NCBI GenBank assembly: GCA_036823195.1
Contig: DAISGI010000033.1
Span: 1 to 29,414 of the forward strand
Direction: 5' to 3'
DNA: 29,414 nucleotides
Source of the DNA: UBA4874 sp002399435
GTDB taxonomy: Bacteria; Bacillota; Clostridia; Caldicoprobacterales; DTU083
In this document: positions 16,922 through 23,521 of the stretch, piece by piece
Layout of the letters: every line of letters starts with the position of its first letter
Numbering within the stretch: the stretch's first letter is position 1
The notes under the pieces: model-generated
Databases searched by the model: none
Seen by the model: only the letters and a program-made list of their open reading frames with translations
What the model was told of the DNA's origin: nothing
Translations under genes and position numbers: made by a program

Positions 16922-17514
16922 TTATTCAGACAGTCTTTGATCATTGCTATAGCGGAATCCAGGCTGTCTGTCGTCTTTTTGGGAGATTCTGCATACCCAA
17001 ACAGGGAGTACTTGTTTGCTGAATGGAGAGTGGTACCATCCCGGACTTCGATCACTCCCTGCCCGGGGTTTACCGCTGAGTATGGAGAATCATCATATTC
17101 ACAGAGAAACATGAGTTGTTCTGTATCTTTGGACAGATAACCGTTCATTTCGTGCAGAGTGACCTCAGGTTTTCTTTTATAGTCTCCCAATTGTTTGACG
17201 GTAAGGATATCTCCCGCGTTTACTTTCCCTTTGATCGGCTTTATGACCTTCACCTGGGAGACAGTGTATGGAGTAGTCGTTTTATGGGATTGACCGGGAG
17301 TTTTATTCACGATCAGGTTCTGAACATCCTTCGCTTTAACAACTTCGCCAACAATAATAACATCCGCGGCATCTGTGATACTGGCAACATCGGGATAATA
17401 GGGATAATCTCCGTGAAACATTGGTTTTGGGAAACTGTGAACAGCGACCAGAATCGCCAATGCAAGAAAAGCCAATATAGAAGTTGTTACAACACATTTT
17501 TTTGCAGCAGTCAT
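16915..17514 (-). CDS. Exported or membrane-anchored protein of unknown function
   Basis: A 199-residue protein. Residues 8-26 form one hydrophobic segment (TTSILAFLALAILVAVHSF) after a short Lys-bearing start, so it is an uncleaved anchor or a signal peptide; I see no lipobox. The rest is predicted outside the cell: it contains VASITDAADVIIVGEVVKAKD, a block of beta-rich sequence around a YTVSQVKVIKPIKGKV motif, and TEQLMFLCEYD. The pattern (a short beta-barrel-like domain after an anchor) is often found in clostridial surface proteins, but I recognise no named family. AGGAGG lies 8 nt before the ATG. It has no obvious partner: ldh is convergent and dinB lies beyond the repeat region. A clear promoter is not visible. 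Confidence 0.8.
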   Translation of the reverse strand: MTAAKKCVVTTSILAFLALAILVAVHSFPKPMFHGDYPYYPDVASITDAADVIIVGEVVKAKDVQNLIVNKTPGQSHKTTTPYTVSQVKVIKPIKGKVNAGDILTVKQLGDYKRKPEVTLHEMNGYLSKDTEQLMFLCEYDDSPYSAVNPGQGVIEVRDGTTLHSANKYSLFGYAESPKKTTDSLDSAIAMIKDCLNKQ

Positions 17515-17613
17515 AACCTCACCCTCCTGTTAACTTTCATTTGGTTACTTGTATGCATTATTTACCCCGGCAATATCATCGCTTGCGTTATTAAATGACA
17601 TTAGATGTACAAT

Positions 17614-17663
17614 ACATTGGCTTCATATTTAATAATATACACCAAATATTAAAATGCCAATGT
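17614..17663. repeat. 50-bp interrupted palindrome
   Basis: ACATTGGC (17614-17621) and GCCAATGT (17656-17663) are perfect inverted repeats, and inside them ATATTT (17625-17630) and AAATAT (17644-17649) also pair. The right arm ends where the 29-bp direct repeats begin. It is AT-rich, unlike flanking coding DNA. Confidence 0.6.
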
Positions 17664-17720
17664 CGTTGAGTGCAAATAAACGTGGGATTTCTCGTTGAGT
17701 GCAAATAAACGTGAGATTTC
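17663..17720. repeat. 29-bp direct repeat, two adjacent copies
   Basis: Copies at 17663-17691 and 17692-17720 begin TCGTTGAGTGCAAATAAACG and differ at one base in their second half. They abut with no spacer, so this is not a CRISPR. Multiple 20-30 bp repeats near an end are a trait of IS21-family termini; no transposase gene is present. Confidence 0.85.
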
Positions 17721-17733
17721 TAAATTATAGCAA

Positions 17734-17807
17734 CATCGTTCAAATATGCTTCATCGTTCAAATATGCTTCATCATTCTAATTTTGCTTCATCATTCTCAA
17801 TGTTTCT
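17734..17807. repeat. 18-19-bp degenerate tandem repeat, four copies
   Basis: CATCGTTCAAATATGCTT at 17734-17751 and 17752-17769 (identical), then two diverging copies at 17770-17788 (CATCATTCTAATTTTGCTT) and from 17789. They end about 100 bp before dinB. Confidence 0.75.
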
Positions 17808-17869
17808 GCTGTTCTCTTCTATATGGCAATAAAACGTTACCGGCGGCATACAACATTACCGGCTTTTCA

Positions 17870-17881
17870 AAACTGTCGTTC
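17870..17881. promoter_or_regulatory. Possible LexA-type SOS box before dinB
   Basis: AAAC-TGTC-GTTC matches the Gram-positive LexA pattern GAAC-N4-GTTC at seven of eight positions and lies about 30 nt before the dinB start, next to a TATAAG/GATAAT -10-like sequence. Short motif, one mismatch: weak evidence. Confidence 0.25.
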
Positions 17882-17909
17882 TGGTATAAGATAATAGTGG
17901 TGAGATACC

Positions 17910-19112
17910 ATGAAGAGAACAGTTTTTCTGGTGGATATGAATGCGTTTTTTATCAGCTGCGAGACGACACGGAATCCGGAGCTGGCGGGCCGGCCCGCCG
18001 CTGTGGCCGGAGATCCGAAAAACCGAAGCGGGATTATCCTGGCAGCCAATTATGAAGCCCGGAAATATGGAGTGAAAACAACCATGCTTCTGCATCGGGC
18101 GAGAAAGCTATGTCCGGATATCCTCCTGGTTCCCCCGGATCATGCCTTTTATGAAAGGAAATCCCGGGAGGTTATGGAACTGTTGTCCCGTTATTCCCCG
18201 GTGATTGAGCAGAACAGCATTGACGAGGCATGGCTGGATATGACGGGCTGTGAAGCGTTATTCGGTCCCCCACTGGAGTCTTCCCGCCGGATCATGGCGG
18301 AAATCCGGAGAAAGCCGGGTCTGATGTGTTCCATTGGGATTTCGGAAAATAAATTCCTGTCCAAGATGGCTTCCGATATGAAAAAGCCCATGGGCATTAC
18401 GGAGCTGTGGAAGGAAGATGTCCCTGAAAAGCTTTGGCCTTTGCCGGTGGGAGCTATGTACGGGGTGGGAACGCAAACGGCGGAAAAGCTGAATGGACTG
18501 GGGATTGAAACCATCGGACAGCTTGCATGCTTCCCGGAGGAGCTTCTGAGAGAGAAATTCGGCAAGGGAGGAACGGAGCTGTACCGGCTGGCCAACGGAA
18601 TCGACCCGTCGAAGGTGACTCCCCACGCTGAGCATGAAATGAAATCCATCGGAAAATCCACCACACTGAGCACAGATATCCGTGATATCGCGGAAGCGGA
18701 GAAAACTCTCTACCGTCTGGCGGATTCCATCGGCACCTCTGCCAGAAAGCATGGCAAGAAAGGCCGCACCGTACAGATTACTATAAAGTATTCCGATTTT
18801 CATACCATAACACGGCAGAAAGGAATCCGTGCCACTTACCTTACAAAGGAGATCTATACAGCTGGTACGGAGCTTCTGCGGCAGAACTGGAACCGGAATA
18901 AGCCAGTGCGCCTGCTGGGCATCAGTATCAGCGGATTTGACGCGGACTCTGCGGCAGATCAGATCTCGCTGTTTGACACACCCGGAGGGGAACAGAGTAC
19001 AAAGCAGGAAAAGCTGGAAAGGACGGTGGACCGGATTCGGGAGAAACATGGCGTTTTTGCCATTCGTCCCGCCATATTATTTGCTGACAGGGACGACGAA
19101 TCGGATTCATGA
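17910..19112 (+). CDS. dinB: DNA polymerase IV (Y-family translesion polymerase)
   Basis: Error-prone polymerase that copies past damaged bases. The catalytic acidic residues are present: Asp9 in FLVDMNAFF and Asp105/Glu106 in QNSIDEAWLD; the aromatic residue after MNA (Phe13/Phe14) is in the steric-gate position. Palm, fingers and thumb sequence runs to about residue 230, followed by the little-finger domain (for example MKSIGKSTTLSTDI). Near the C-terminus, QISLF (351-355) is a good match to the clamp-binding motif that recruits the enzyme to the DnaN sliding clamp. The length of 400 aa is normal. There is no strong SD before the ATG (GGTGAG at 8 nt). The upstream region is filled with tandem repeats, with a weak LexA-like box between. 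It is monocistronic as far as I can see. Confidence 0.95.
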   Translation: MKRTVFLVDMNAFFISCETTRNPELAGRPAAVAGDPKNRSGIILAANYEARKYGVKTTMLLHRARKLCPDILLVPPDHAFYERKSREVMELLSRYSPVIEQNSIDEAWLDMTGCEALFGPPLESSRRIMAEIRRKPGLMCSIGISENKFLSKMASDMKKPMGITELWKEDVPEKLWPLPVGAMYGVGTQTAEKLNGLGIETIGQLACFPEELLREKFGKGGTELYRLANGIDPSKVTPHAEHEMKSIGKSTTLSTDIRDIAEAEKTLYRLADSIGTSARKHGKKGRTVQITIKYSDFHTITRQKGIRATYLTKEIYTAGTELLRQNWNRNKPVRLLGISISGFDADSAADQISLFDTPGGEQSTKQEKLERTVDRIREKHGVFAIRPAILFADRDDESDS

Positions 19113-19239
19113 GTTTCTTTGGTGGGATACTTGGATTCCTTTGGCCTCTTTTACATTGAAAAATAGAGCTTTTCCGACTTGTCTCCCAACATGTTTTGCT
19201 GCCCATTTTCATAAGATTGTAAAAAGGGGCGTGTGAGAC

Positions 19240-20058
19240 ATGAAAATAGGATTTGCGCAGACAAAAAGCAGGGAAGGGTTTTCGGAAAATCTGGAGGAAT
19301 GTCTGGATTTCATGACGCTGGCCGGAAAGCTGGGAGTGAATCTTCTTTGCTTCCCGGAAATGCATTTAACGGACTTTTTCCTGTCCCGTGCGGATCATCA
19401 TTATCCGTTTCAGTATGCGGAAGGGATCCCCGGCCCGACGGTGGAACGATTTCAGAAAGCCGCCAGGGAGCAGAAAATGGCTGTCGTCCTGAACTATATG
19501 GAACAGTTTAACTATGAGTATTACAGCTCCTCTCCCGTCATAGACAGTTCCGGCAAGCTTCTGGGGGTATCCCGTATGGTACATATTCCCCAGATCATGG
19601 GATATTGTGCACAGAGCTATTTTACGCCTAGCTGCGGGGATTTTCAGGTATACAATACGAAATTCGGGAAAGTGGGAGTTCTGGTTTCCTTTGACCGGCA
19701 TTTTCCGGAAGCGACGCGTGCCCTGACTTTGCGGGGAGCTGATATTATCCTGATTCCCGGCTTTATTGCGGAAGGGCAGGATCCGGATATGTACCGGGCG
19801 GAGCTTCGGACCATTGCCTATCAGAATTGTCTGTATGCCGGCATGTGCAGCCGTGTGGGAGAGGAGGACGGGACCCGATTTATTGGGAAGAGCATGCTGG
19901 CCGGTCCGGATGGGGACATTCTTGTGGAAGGATCTGCGGAATCTGAGCTGGTGGTGGCAGATATTGATCTGGCTGCGGCCCGGTGCCGGCATAAGGAAAA
20001 CCCTTATCTGACCCTTCGACGGCCGGACGAATATTTATATATTGTGCGAAACTGCTGA
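19240..20058 (+). CDS. Nitrilase-superfamily protein with substituted catalytic residues
   Basis: The 272-residue sequence has the full alpha-beta-beta-alpha carbon-nitrogen hydrolase fold pattern. The catalytic Glu is present (Glu40 in LLCFPEMHLTDFF). The Lys position, normally in a motif like YRKMHIP, is Met113 here (SRMVHIP), and the Cys position, normally in GVLICWDQWFPE, is Ser150 (GVLVSFDRHFPE). Two of the Glu-Lys-Cys triad are therefore absent, while surrounding fold motifs (FGKVGVLVSFD, RGADIILIPG) are well kept and the frame is intact. It is probably not a classical amidase; it may be a binding or scaffold protein, or use Ser in another reaction. AAAGGGG lies roughly 12 nt before the ATG, rather far. 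It stands between dinB and trmL without a clear promoter or partner. Confidence 0.85.
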   Translation: MKIGFAQTKSREGFSENLEECLDFMTLAGKLGVNLLCFPEMHLTDFFLSRADHHYPFQYAEGIPGPTVERFQKAAREQKMAVVLNYMEQFNYEYYSSSPVIDSSGKLLGVSRMVHIPQIMGYCAQSYFTPSCGDFQVYNTKFGKVGVLVSFDRHFPEATRALTLRGADIILIPGFIAEGQDPDMYRAELRTIAYQNCLYAGMCSRVGEEDGTRFIGKSMLAGPDGDILVEGSAESELVVADIDLAAARCRHKENPYLTLRRPDEYLYIVRNC

Positions 20059-20184
20059 ACAGACTGCTGATCCGTGATCCTGCCGGCTGTGCCGGAAAAC
20101 CTGTCAATATGGATTGCAGGGATTGCATTGATTGCTGAAACAAAAGAACCGGAAACGGTGAATTACAGAAAGCGGGAGTTTTTC

Positions 20185-20688
20185 ATGTCATTGAACATTG
20201 TATTGGTGGAACCGGAGATTCCACAGAACACCGGCAATATTGCCAGAACATGTGCAGTAACGGGGGCGGTCCTTCATCTGGTAAAGCCTCTTGGCTTTTC
20301 CCTGGAGGATCGCTATTTGAAACGTGCCGGTCTGGATTACTGGCATTTTCTGGACATCCGGCACCATGAGTCACTGGACGACTTTTTCAGGGATTATCCC
20401 ACAGGGGATTTCTATTTTTGCACCACCAAGGGCAAACGTTCCTATACGGAGGTTTCCTATACGGAAAACAGCTTTCTGTTTTTCGGCAAGGAAACGGCGG
20501 GCCTGCCGGAAAGTCTGCTGGCAGCCAACTACGACAAGGCCATTCGGATTCCCATGATCCCCGGCGCACGGTCCCTGAATCTGTCCAATTCGGTGGCAAT
20601 TGTTTTGTATGAAGCCATGCGGCAGCTTGATTTTCCCGGATTGAAGCGGGAAGGCGCCCTGACCGGGAAAGGCAGCATAAACTCATAA
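20185..20688 (+). CDS. trmL: tRNA (cytidine(34)-2'-O)-methyltransferase
   Basis: SPOUT-family enzyme that methylates the 2'-OH of the wobble base (C/U 34) in leucine tRNAs using S-adenosylmethionine. The three knot motifs are present: motif 1 PQNTGNIARTC (13-23), motif 2 FGKETAGLPE (100-109), and motif 3 ARSLNLSNSVAIVLYEA (128-144). The 167-aa length is typical of this single-domain enzyme, which works as a dimer. I start at ATG 20185, with GGGAG 7 nt before it; the frame is open further upstream but without homology. Neighbours give no functional link. Function is secure at family level; TrmL rather than another small SpoU-type enzyme is likely from size and motifs. Confidence 0.92.
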   Translation: MSLNIVLVEPEIPQNTGNIARTCAVTGAVLHLVKPLGFSLEDRYLKRAGLDYWHFLDIRHHESLDDFFRDYPTGDFYFCTTKGKRSYTEVSYTENSFLFFGKETAGLPESLLAANYDKAIRIPMIPGARSLNLSNSVAIVLYEAMRQLDFPGLKREGALTGKGSINS

Positions 20689-20729
20689 ATTCATAAATCC
20701 GGTATAATGCAGCTATTTCCAATCGTTAA

Positions 20730-20757
20730 TTGACATTTCATAATTTTGGGGTATACT
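20730..20757 (+). promoter_or_regulatory. Promoter of the small exported protein gene
   Basis: TTGACA (20730-20735), 16-nt spacer, TATACT (20752-20757): a strong match. Confidence 0.6.
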
Positions 20758-20830
20758 GATATTGGGATGATATGGATATTTGGAGCTTCCAAATATGATT
20801 CGCATCTGTTTATGAAAGGAGAGAGTGATT

Positions 20831-21232
20831 ATGAAAAAAGCACTGACCATAGCCCTGACATTTTTGCTTCTGCTTCTTTTGGTCATGCCCACCTATGCGA
20901 AAAGAATGGATTCCCTTGATGAGTTGCTTGCTCCATATCAGGCTATGATTGATAAGCTCAATGAGGAATTGGGATCAGCCATATATATTCCGGAGAAGAA
21001 CAAGGTGAAGGTATATCAGAACATCAAGGATAAGACTCCCAAAGAAGTCGAAGAGATGCTCAGAAAGCAGTATCAGGACTATATTGCGGATGATTCACCC
21101 AACTCAGGCGGGATACATGAGAAGGATGATATGACAGAGGATCCAATGCCCAGTGGGGATCCGTATGATTTTAAAGTGATATGGACGGGGCAGCCTGAAA
21201 GTGCAGAGGAAGCTGTGCAGTCGGCACATTGA
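20831..21232 (+). CDS. Small secreted protein of unknown function
   Basis: A 133-residue product with a textbook signal peptide: MKK, a Leu-rich core at about 4-18, and a likely cleavage after PTYA (residue 23). The mature part of about 110 residues is hydrophilic and acidic, with a helical stretch (LDELLAPYQAMIDKLNEELG) followed by VKVYQNIKDKTPKEVEEMLRK and an Asp/Pro-rich tail; there are no Cys or transmembrane segments afterwards. AAAGGAG (20815-20821) lies 9 nt before ATG 20831, so I prefer it to the GTG at 20825. It has its own promoter and terminator and so is monocistronic. I recognise no family. A secreted or surface-associated role is inferred only from the signal peptide. Confidence 0.8.
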   Translation: MKKALTIALTFLLLLLLVMPTYAKRMDSLDELLAPYQAMIDKLNEELGSAIYIPEKNKVKVYQNIKDKTPKEVEEMLRKQYQDYIADDSPNSGGIHEKDDMTEDPMPSGDPYDFKVIWTGQPESAEEAVQSAH

Positions 21233-21294
21233 AAGACTGTGGAAGGCTGTAAAAGGTTGTAAAACTCTTCCTGTAAATTCCTGTCAATCAAATG

Positions 21295-21342
21295 CCCTTA
21301 AGCAGGACACAAATATTGGACTCTGCTTAAGGGTGTTATTTT
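21295..21342 (+). terminator. Terminator after the small secreted protein gene
   Basis: CCCTTAAGCAG (21295-21305) and CTGCTTAAGGG (21323-21333) form an 11-bp perfect stem with a 17-base loop, followed by TGTTATTTT. Confidence 0.85.
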
Positions 21343-21422
21343 GGAGCATTTCCGGAACAATAATAAGCATCCAATCCGTCGTCGGGCGTAAGCCTGCCTG
21401 ACAACCAACCTGTGCGGCACTA

Positions 21423-21451
21423 TTGAATTTTCATCTGTGGTATAGTAAAAT
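21423..21451 (+). promoter_or_regulatory. Promoter of the pgk-tpiA-gpmI-eno operon
   Basis: TTGAAT (21423-21428), 17-nt spacer, TAAAAT (21446-21451). It is immediately followed by the Rex-like operator. Confidence 0.6.
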
Positions 21452-21455
21452 AACA

Positions 21456-21473
21456 TTGACAAGGAGTTAACAA
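21456..21473. promoter_or_regulatory. Candidate Rex operator of the glycolytic operon
   Basis: TTGACAAGGAGTTAACAA matches the clostridial Rex-box pattern TTGTTAA-N4-TTAACAA at twelve of fourteen informative positions; the right half is perfect. It starts 4 nt after the -10, so bound Rex would block initiation. The spacing from the -10 is nearly the same as at the rex gene (3 nt). Confidence 0.6.
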
Positions 21474-21509
21474 GAGGTGTCATGCAGATTAATTAGAAGG
21501 AGTGATCAT

Positions 21510-22697
21510 ATGAATAAAAAAACACTGGAAGACATTCCGGTAAGCGGTAAGAAAGTTCTGGTCCGTGTGGATTTCAATGTTCCGCTGGATAAAGGGCACA
21601 ATATCACCGATGATACCAGAATCCGTGCTGCGCTTCCCACTATCCGGTATTTGCTTGATCATAATGCGAAGGTTATCTTGATGTCCCATCTGGGAAGGCC
21701 AAAGGGAACCGGCTTTGAACCGGATTTCAGCATGGCTCCCGTGGCAAAGCGGCTGAGTGAGCTGTTGGGCCAGGAAGTTCATGCGGCGGGGGATGTCATC
21801 GGGGACAGTGCAAAATCGCTGGCAGGAAATATAAAGGAAGGCGAAGTCGTATTGCTTGAAAATCTTCGCTTCCACAAAGAGGAAAAGAAGAATGATCCCG
21901 GATTTGCCAGAGAGCTGGCAGGTTTCGGGGAGGTTTACATAAATGACGCGTTTGGCACGGCTCACCGCGCGCATGCGTCCACGGAAGGCGTAACTCATTA
22001 TCTGCCTTCCGCTGCCGGGTATCTTATGAAAAAGGAACTGGATATTCTGGGTGCGGCCCTGGATGATCCGGAGCATCCTTTTGTGGCAATCCTGGGCGGC
22101 GCCAAAGTGTCGGACAAGATCGGCGTAATCCGCAATCTGATCAATAAGGTGGATACCCTGATCATCGGAGGAGGAATGGCTTACACCTTTTTCAGGGCAA
22201 TGGGTTATGAGATAGGGAAGTCCCTTCTGGAGGAAGACAAGGTTGCATTGGCAAAAGAGTTGATGCAGGAAGCAAAGGACAAAAATGTGAAATTGCTGCT
22301 CCCTTCCGATACGGTGGTTGCAGAGGAATTCAGCAATGATGCGAAGAGTCAGGTCGTCTCAAGCAATGCTATTCCGGCAGGCTGGCAGGGACTGGATATT
22401 GGCCCCGCGGCGAGGGCAGAGTTTGGGAAGGAAATTGAAAAAGCAAAACTGGTGGTTTGGAACGGCCCCATGGGGGTATTTGAAATGCCTGCCTTTGCAA
22501 AGGGAACCGAAGCGATTGCCGACGCCATGAGCCGATGCGGCGGTACGACAATTATCGGCGGAGGCGATTCCGCTGCAGCCGTAAAGAAACTGGGCTATGG
22601 CGACAAGATGACCCATATTTCCACCGGAGGCGGCGCGTCCCTGGAGTTTCTGGAGGGCAAGGAGTTGCCTGGTGTTGCGGCACTGAACGATAAATAA
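21510..22697 (+). CDS. pgk: Phosphoglycerate kinase
   Basis: Transfers phosphate from 1,3-bisphosphoglycerate to ADP, the first ATP-forming step of glycolysis. Landmarks are VRVDFNVPL near residue 20, SHLGRPKG, LLENLRFHKEE, DAFGTAHRAHAS, the hinge block ILGGAKVSDKIG, WNGPMGVFE and the nucleotide-binding IIGGGDSAAAV followed by HISTGGGASLEFLEG. The length of 395 aa is normal. The start is ATG 21510: AAGGAGTGATC, nearly the full anti-SD complement, lies just before it; a GTG further upstream (21477) is not needed. A four-codon open frame (ATG at 21482, MQIN, then TAG) sits between promoter and SD, of unknown significance. It is first in a four-gene operon and under the Rex-like box. No gapA is next to it, unlike many Firmicutes, so the preceding step is encoded elsewhere. 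Confidence 0.97.
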   Translation: MNKKTLEDIPVSGKKVLVRVDFNVPLDKGHNITDDTRIRAALPTIRYLLDHNAKVILMSHLGRPKGTGFEPDFSMAPVAKRLSELLGQEVHAAGDVIGDSAKSLAGNIKEGEVVLLENLRFHKEEKKNDPGFARELAGFGEVYINDAFGTAHRAHASTEGVTHYLPSAAGYLMKKELDILGAALDDPEHPFVAILGGAKVSDKIGVIRNLINKVDTLIIGGGMAYTFFRAMGYEIGKSLLEEDKVALAKELMQEAKDKNVKLLLPSDTVVAEEFSNDAKSQVVSSNAIPAGWQGLDIGPAARAEFGKEIEKAKLVVWNGPMGVFEMPAFAKGTEAIADAMSRCGGTTIIGGGDSAAAVKKLGYGDKMTHISTGGGASLEFLEGKELPGVAALNDK

Positions 22698-22711
22698 AGG
22701 AGAGTGCGGTT

Positions 22712-23473
22712 ATGAGAAGACCGATTATCGCAGGAAACTGGAAAATGAACAAGACGCCGGACGAAGCCGCCGCCATGATAAGGGAGCTGGCTCCGCTGGT
22801 AAAGGACGCAGAGGCAGAAGTGGTGATCTGCGCGCCGTTTCCTGATATTGCGGCTTTGAAGACAGCGGCGGAAGGGACCAACATTGGAGTCGGTGCGCAG
22901 AATATGCACTGGGAAGAGTCCGGCGCCTTTACAGGGGAGGTCTCCCCGACCATGCTGAATGCGTTGGGCGTTCAATATGTCATTATCGGGCATTCGGAGA
23001 GAAGGCAGTATTTTGCCGAGACCGATGAGACTGTCAACAGGAAGGTTCATTCTGCCTTCGCCCATCATCTGATTCCGATTATCTGCGTCGGCGAGACACT
23101 GTCGCAGCGGGAGAAGGGTGTTACCCGCTCCTGGGTGGAAGGACAGGTGAAAGCCGCACTGAAGGACCTGTCGGCGAACGACGTGAAGAAATGTGTCCTG
23201 GCTTATGAGCCCATCTGGGCAATCGGGACCGGAAAGACGGCCACCAGCAAGGATGCCAATGAAGTGATCGGATATATCCGGAGCACTGTGGCCGGGCTTT
23301 ATGGAAAGGAAGCAGCGGATGCCATACGGATTCAATACGGCGGAAGCATGAAGCCTGCAAATGCTGCGGAGCTGATGGCCATGCCGGAGATCGACGGAGG
23401 CCTGATCGGCGGCGCCAGCCTGAAGGCAAAGGACTTTTCCGAAATTGTCCATTACCGGAAGCAGGCGGAATAA
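22712..23473 (+). CDS. tpiA: Triosephosphate isomerase
   Basis: Interconverts dihydroxyacetone phosphate and glyceraldehyde 3-phosphate. Catalytic residues are visible: Lys11 in GNWKMN, His94 in IIGHSERRQYF and Glu166 in AYEPIWAIGTGK; the C-terminal phosphate loop GGSMKPANAAELMAMPEIDGGLIGGASL is complete. The 253-aa length is standard for a TIM-barrel dimer. AAAGGAGA lies before the ATG, only 14 nt after the pgk stop, so translation is probably coupled within the operon. Nothing unusual is seen. Confidence 0.97.
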   Translation: MRRPIIAGNWKMNKTPDEAAAMIRELAPLVKDAEAEVVICAPFPDIAALKTAAEGTNIGVGAQNMHWEESGAFTGEVSPTMLNALGVQYVIIGHSERRQYFAETDETVNRKVHSAFAHHLIPIICVGETLSQREKGVTRSWVEGQVKAALKDLSANDVKKCVLAYEPIWAIGTGKTATSKDANEVIGYIRSTVAGLYGKEAADAIRIQYGGSMKPANAAELMAMPEIDGGLIGGASLKAKDFSEIVHYRKQAE

Positions 23474-23521
23474 AGCCTGAGGTCCGGGCTTCCTGAATGG
23501 AAAGGAATCGAGGAGGACGAT

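Noticed and set aside
17663..17807. CRISPR array
   Set aside because: The repeats abut without spacers and the second family has 18-19-bp units; no cas gene is near.
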